A DNA stretch of 39,077 nt from Acidimicrobiales bacterium (GTDB lineage Bacteria > Actinomycetota > Acidimicrobiia > Acidimicrobiales > SHLQ01). The position numbers and the translations under genes are program-made. Of this stretch, positions 35,759 through 39,077 are shown piece after piece. Under the pieces are notes generated by a model. The model saw nothing but the letters and a program-made list of their open reading frames with translations, did not search any database and had not been told where the DNA came from. The first letter of the stretch is position 1, and every line of letters starts with the position of its first letter. The DNA lies in the NCBI GenBank assembly GCA_020628865.1, contig JAHDEJ010000003.1, positions 175,159 through 214,235 on the forward strand, in the 5' to 3' direction.

Positions 35759-36904
35759 TCAGTAGGAGCGTTTGGCGACCTCTTCGAGCATGACCTCGGT
35801 GGCGCCGCCGCCGATCGGCAGGATGCGGGCGTCGCGAGCCATCCGTTCGACCGCCGACTCACGCATGTAGCCCATGCCTCCGTGAAACTGCACGCAGTCG
35901 TACATGACCTCGTTGACGACCTCGCAGCCGAACGCCTTCGCACCGGACATCGCCTTCACGTTGTCCTCACCCTGATCGCCCAGCCATGCGGCGTGGTACA
36001 TCGATGCCCGGGCGGCATCGATCTTCGCCTGGTTCATGGCCATCCGCTGCCGGATCGCGCCGAGGTCGAAGAGCGTCTTGCCGAACGCCGCACGTTCCTG
36101 GCAGTACTCGTTCGTGATGTCGATGGCAGCCTGTGCGGCGCCGACACCCATCCCGATGAGCACCATCCGTTCGTTCTGGAAGTTCTTCATGGTCTCGTAG
36201 AAGCCGCGATGTTCGGTTCCCAGCAGGTTCTCCTGCGGAACCCAGACGTCTTCGAGGATCAGCTCGGCCGTGTCGCTGCAGAGCCATCCGTGCTTGTCGA
36301 GCTTCTTGCCGACGGAGAAGCCCTCGGTGCCCTTGTCCACCAGGAACATGGAGATGCCGTACTTGTTCTCGGAATCGGTGCGAGCGGCAACGATGACGGT
36401 GTCGCCGTAGACCCCGTTGGTGATGTACATCTTCGTGCCGTTGATGCGCCAGCCATCACCGTCGCGCACCGCCGTGGTGCGCATGCCAGCCACGTCCGAA
36501 CCCGCGTCCGGCTCGCTCACGCCGATCGCCATGATGTGGCTGCCATCCATGATTCCGGGGAGGTAGCGGTCGAACTGTTCGTCGTTGCCCGAGTTGAGCA
36601 GGTGCGGCGAGCTCATGTCGGTGTGCACGAGGACGGTCACGTCGAACCCGGCGAACGTCGACGCCCCCAGCGCCTCGCTGAAGGTCGCACTGGCGAGGTA
36701 GCCCATTCCGAGCCCGCCGCGATCCTCCGGCACCCGCAGCGACAGCATGCCGAGCGCCCCCATCTGCTGGAGGATGTCGCGCGGGACCTTGCCGGCGTCC
36801 TCCCATGCCTCGCCGTGCGGCGTCACTTCCTTCTGGACGAACTCGACCGTCTGGTCGTAGATCGCTTCCAACTCGTCGGTCATGTAGGCGTTGCGAAGGG
36901 TCAT
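35759..36904 (-). CDS. acyl-CoA dehydrogenase (isovaleryl/long-chain-type base position)
   Basis: A flavin enzyme that makes a 2,3-double bond in acyl-CoA. The 381-residue product has GVSEPDAGSDVAGM and ITNG (FAD/substrate loop), QFHGGMGY near the end, and ARDARILPIGGGATEVM. In short- and medium-chain enzymes the catalytic Glu lies in IYEGT; here that position is Gly. The likely base is the Glu in QNERMVL, as in isovaleryl- and long-chain acyl-CoA dehydrogenases (inference). It is co-translated with the biotin-carboxylase gene (ATGA), so isovaleryl-CoA or a related branched acyl-CoA (e.g. citronellyl) is the likely substrate. No electron-transfer flavoprotein gene is near. Confidence 0.93.
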   Translation of the reverse strand: MTLRNAYMTDELEAIYDQTVEFVQKEVTPHGEAWEDAGKVPRDILQQMGALGMLSLRVPEDRGGLGMGYLASATFSEALGASTFAGFDVTVLVHTDMSSPHLLNSGNDEQFDRYLPGIMDGSHIMAIGVSEPDAGSDVAGMRTTAVRDGDGWRINGTKMYITNGVYGDTVIVAARTDSENKYGISMFLVDKGTEGFSVGKKLDKHGWLCSDTAELILEDVWVPQENLLGTEHRGFYETMKNFQNERMVLIGMGVGAAQAAIDITNEYCQERAAFGKTLFDLGAIRQRMAMNQAKIDAARASMYHAAWLGDQGEDNVKAMSGAKAFGCEVVNEVMYDCVQFHGGMGYMRESAVERMARDARILPIGGGATEVMLEEVAKRSY

Positions 36905-38658
36905 TGGGTCTCTCCGGTGGATTCTGGGGTGTCGAACGTGATCAGTGGTTGGTCGCCATCGACCTGTTGGCCGACCTCGACGAGCACCTCGGCCACGGTC
37001 GCCGACCCGGCGATCGTGATCGGGTGCAACATCTTCATGGCTTCGATCGTGCAGAGCGTCTGGCCGGCCTCGACCACATCACCAGCTGCGATGTTGATCG
37101 CGGTGATGAGGCCGGGGAACGGCGCCCGTACATCGGCCCCGACGGCACCTGCAGCGCCAGCGCCGCTCCAAGAGCCGTCTCGAGTCGGGCTGGCATACGC
37201 AAGGCCCGATCGATGCGGCGTCATCCGGCGAGCGTGCCGGGTCGTCCAGGGCGAATCGGGAGGTGATCCATCGAAGGGGGACGCAGACGGCAGCGGGGTC
37301 TCGTCGAGGAATCGGGTGGTCACGGTGGCACCTCGCACCTCGGGCTGGCGAACCAACCACCGGTGGAAGTCGAGATTCGTGACGACGCCCTCGACAATCG
37401 TCGCGTCGAGCACCTGCGTCAGCTGGTCGAGGGCCGCGATCCGATCGGTTCCTGTGACGACGAGCTTGCCGACCATCGAGTCGTAGTGCGGGCTGATGAC
37501 CGATCCGCTCTCGATCGCGGCGTCCCAGCGGACGGCGTCGCCATCGTTTTCTGATCCGACGGCAACGGTCGAGACGTCTCCGGTCTGGGGCACGTGCCCC
37601 TCCCAGGGGTTCTCGGCGTTGATCCGTGCCTCGAAGGAGTGAGACAGGCCCGCGGCCCGCATCTCGTCCCACGCGGTGGCAGAGACGGGCAGCGCCTCGC
37701 CATCCGACACGGCGATCTGGAGTGCAATCAGATCGACGCCCGTGATCTGTTCGGTGACGGTGTGTTCGACCTGGATACGGGTGTTCATCTCGAGGAAGAA
37801 GAATTCGTCGCTTCCAGCGTCGACGATGAACTCGACCGTCCCCGCCGAGTCGTATCCGATACCCGAAGCCAGCGCCACGGCGGCCTGCCGCATCGCAACC
37901 TCGGTCTCCACGGGCAGGTTCGGTGCCGGAGCCTCCTCGAGCACCTTCTGGTAGCGGCGCTGCACGGAGCATTCGCGGGTACCGAGATCGGCGACGGAGC
38001 CGTGCTTGTCGGCGACGATCTGGACCTCGATGTGGCGTGGGCGGGTGATGTACCGCTCCACGATCACGTCGTCGTCACCGAACGCTCGCATCGACTCGGT
38101 GCGGGCCTCGGCGAGGGCCGTGGCGAACTCGTCCGGCGCGTGGGCGATACGGATGCCCTTGCCACCACCACCGGCAGATGCCTTCACGAGCACCGGATAG
38201 CCGATCTCGTCGGCTGCCGCCGCAAGTGCAGCGTCGTCCTGGCTCTCGTTGTAGCCCGGGATGAGCGGCACGCCGGCCCGTTCTGCGACCGAGCGAGCCT
38301 CGATCTTCGAGCCCATCGACGCCACGGAAGCGGGGGAGGGACCGATCCAGATCATCCCGGTGTCCATGACCGCCGCGGCGAAGTCGGTGCGCTCGGCGAG
38401 GAACCCGTACCCCGGGTGAACATGGGTGGCGCCCGAGCGCTCGGCAGCGGCGAGGATCGCGTCGATCGAGAGGTAGCTCTCATCGAGGGCCGCTGGCCCG
38501 ATCCGCTCGGCGTGATCAGCCTCGGCCACGTGCGGCGCCTCGGCGTCGGGATCGGCGTAGACGGCGATGCTCTCGTGTCCGAGGGAACGACAGGTTCGGA
38601 TGATGCGGCGAGCGATCTCGCCTCGGTTGGCAATGAGGATCCGATGCACGGCGATCAC
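36901..38658 (-). CDS. acyl-CoA carboxylase biotin carboxylase/BCCP subunit (MCC alpha-like)
   Basis: The 585-residue alpha subunit holds biotin carboxylase (ILIANRGEIARRI, ATP-grasp loop GGGGKGIR, CSVQRRYQKVLEEAPAPN, EMNTRIQVEHTVTE) and a C-terminal BCCP domain with biotinyl Lys near K542 in EAMKM. A Pro/Ser-rich linker joins them. With the carboxyltransferase upstream and an acyl-CoA dehydrogenase downstream, it most likely carboxylates methylcrotonyl-CoA in leucine breakdown; propionyl- or geranyl-CoA are alternatives. The GTG at 38658 overlaps the upstream stop (GTGA); the next GTG, at 38649, would cut three residues. Confidence 0.93.
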   Translation of the reverse strand: MIAVHRILIANRGEIARRIIRTCRSLGHESIAVYADPDAEAPHVAEADHAERIGPAALDESYLSIDAILAAAERSGATHVHPGYGFLAERTDFAAAVMDTGMIWIGPSPASVASMGSKIEARSVAERAGVPLIPGYNESQDDAALAAAADEIGYPVLVKASAGGGGKGIRIAHAPDEFATALAEARTESMRAFGDDDVIVERYITRPRHIEVQIVADKHGSVADLGTRECSVQRRYQKVLEEAPAPNLPVETEVAMRQAAVALASGIGYDSAGTVEFIVDAGSDEFFFLEMNTRIQVEHTVTEQITGVDLIALQIAVSDGEALPVSATAWDEMRAAGLSHSFEARINAENPWEGHVPQTGDVSTVAVGSENDGDAVRWDAAIESGSVISPHYDSMVGKLVVTGTDRIAALDQLTQVLDATIVEGVVTNLDFHRWLVRQPEVRGATVTTRFLDETPLPSASPFDGSPPDSPWTTRHARRMTPHRSGLAYASPTRDGSWSGAGAAGAVGADVRAPFPGLITAINIAAGDVVEAGQTLCTIEAMKMLHPITIAGSATVAEVLVEVGQQVDGDQPLITFDTPESTGETQ

Positions 38659-39077
38659 ATCCGGTAGACGAGGCGGTCGCCGCTGGCGGGGGCCTCTTGT
38701 CGGGCGGCGAGTGCCAGGCACAGGCCGAGGGCGTCACGGGTGTCGAGGGGCGAGATCAGCCCGTCGTCCCAGATGCGGGACGTCGCGTAGTAGGGATCGC
38801 TCTGCTCTTCGTACTGGCCGCGGATCGACCGGCGGATCTCGGCGATTTCCTCTTCGGTGGTCTCGGCGCCCTTCATGCCGCCGAGACGGATGTCGGTCAA
38901 CACGGTCTCCGCCGTGTCGGCCGCCATCGTGGCGATGCGACTGTTGGGCCAGGCGAACAGGAACCGCGGGCCGAAGCCTCGACCGCACATGCCGTAGTTG
39001 CCGGCGCCGTACGAGCCACCGATGAGCACCGTGTACTTGGGCACCCGGGCGTTGGCGACGGCGTTGACCATCTTCGC
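38655..39077 (-). CDS. acyl-CoA carboxylase carboxyltransferase subunit (MCC beta-like), 3' part
   Basis: The last 140 residues of a carboxyltransferase beta subunit; the gene continues past the right edge. It shows KYTVLIGGSYGAGNYGMCGR, PRFLFAWPNSRIATM, then the REQYEEQ-type segment (RGQYEEQSDPYYATSRIWDD) and DTRDALGLCLALAA, all hallmarks of methylcrotonyl-CoA carboxylase beta subunits. It is followed by the alpha subunit (four-base overlap) and the acyl-CoA dehydrogenase, giving the module CT-BC/BCCP-ACAD. Confidence 0.9.
   Translation of the reverse strand, partial: AKMVNAVANARVPKYTVLIGGSYGAGNYGMCGRGFGPRFLFAWPNSRIATMAADTAETVLTDIRLGGMKGAETTEEEIAEIRRSIRGQYEEQSDPYYATSRIWDDGLISPLDTRDALGLCLALAARQEAPASGDRLVYRM

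Overview
This 39 kb window is high-GC, gene-dense bacterial chromosome. Gaps between genes are mostly under 90 bp and the largest is about 150 bp. Gene content and order are actinobacterial: mihF-gmk-rpoZ-coaBC-metK-priA-def-fmt-rsmB, alaS-ruvX-mltG-aroE, aroB-pepQ-efp-nusB, and a PyrR-headed pyrimidine operon. A helicase-dead PriA, the mycobacterial-type integration host factor, a DUF4388 protein and frequent leaderless starts fit a deep-branching actinobacterium. Acidimicrobiia (Ilumatobacter-like) is my inference, not proven here. I see no rRNA, tRNA, CRISPR, insertion sequence or prophage. No stretch over 300 bases lacks a gene.

Layout. 1-7.0 kb: rarA, a small membrane-anchored hypothetical gene, alaS, ruvX, mltG, aroE. 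7.1-9.6 kb: a DUF4388 protein with a long Trp-Asp repeat tail, coupled to a type IV prepilin peptidase. 9.6-14.4 kb: aroB-pepQ-efp-nusB-GNAT-MFS, nearly all overlapping. 14.4-15.3 kb (minus strand): a PhzF-family gene. 15.4-24.3 kb: the pyrimidine operon pyrR-pyrB-pyrC-carA-carB-pyrD-pyrF, with a PyrR-binding hairpin in its leader. 24.3-29.9 kb: mihF-gmk, rpoZ-coaBC, metK, priA. 30-32 kb: a solitary molybdopterin oxidoreductase. 32-33.1 kb (minus): two methyltransferases. 33.2-35.8 kb: def-fmt-rsmB. 35.8-39.1 kb (minus): a carboxylase/acyl-CoA dehydrogenase operon that looks like leucine or branched-acid breakdown and runs off the right edge.

How the genes work together. The pyr operon encodes de novo UMP synthesis, with PyrR likely repressing translation when UMP/UTP is high. 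Its dihydroorotase has lost a metal-ligand Asp and the catalytic Asp, so it may be a pseudo-enzyme that only supports the intact aspartate transcarbamoylase PyrB. Its PyrD is class 1 but no PyrK partner is present. def, fmt, rsmB, efp and alaS serve translation; gmk, rpoZ and nusB serve nucleotide supply and transcription; coaBC and metK make CoA and SAM.

The strongest observations are: the degenerate pyrC; the PyrR-binding loop matching the CNGNGA hexaloop; a recurrent TANNNT-N6-(A/G)TG leaderless promoter at six genes; and two divergent leaderless promoters whose -10 boxes overlap between def and a methyltransferase gene.
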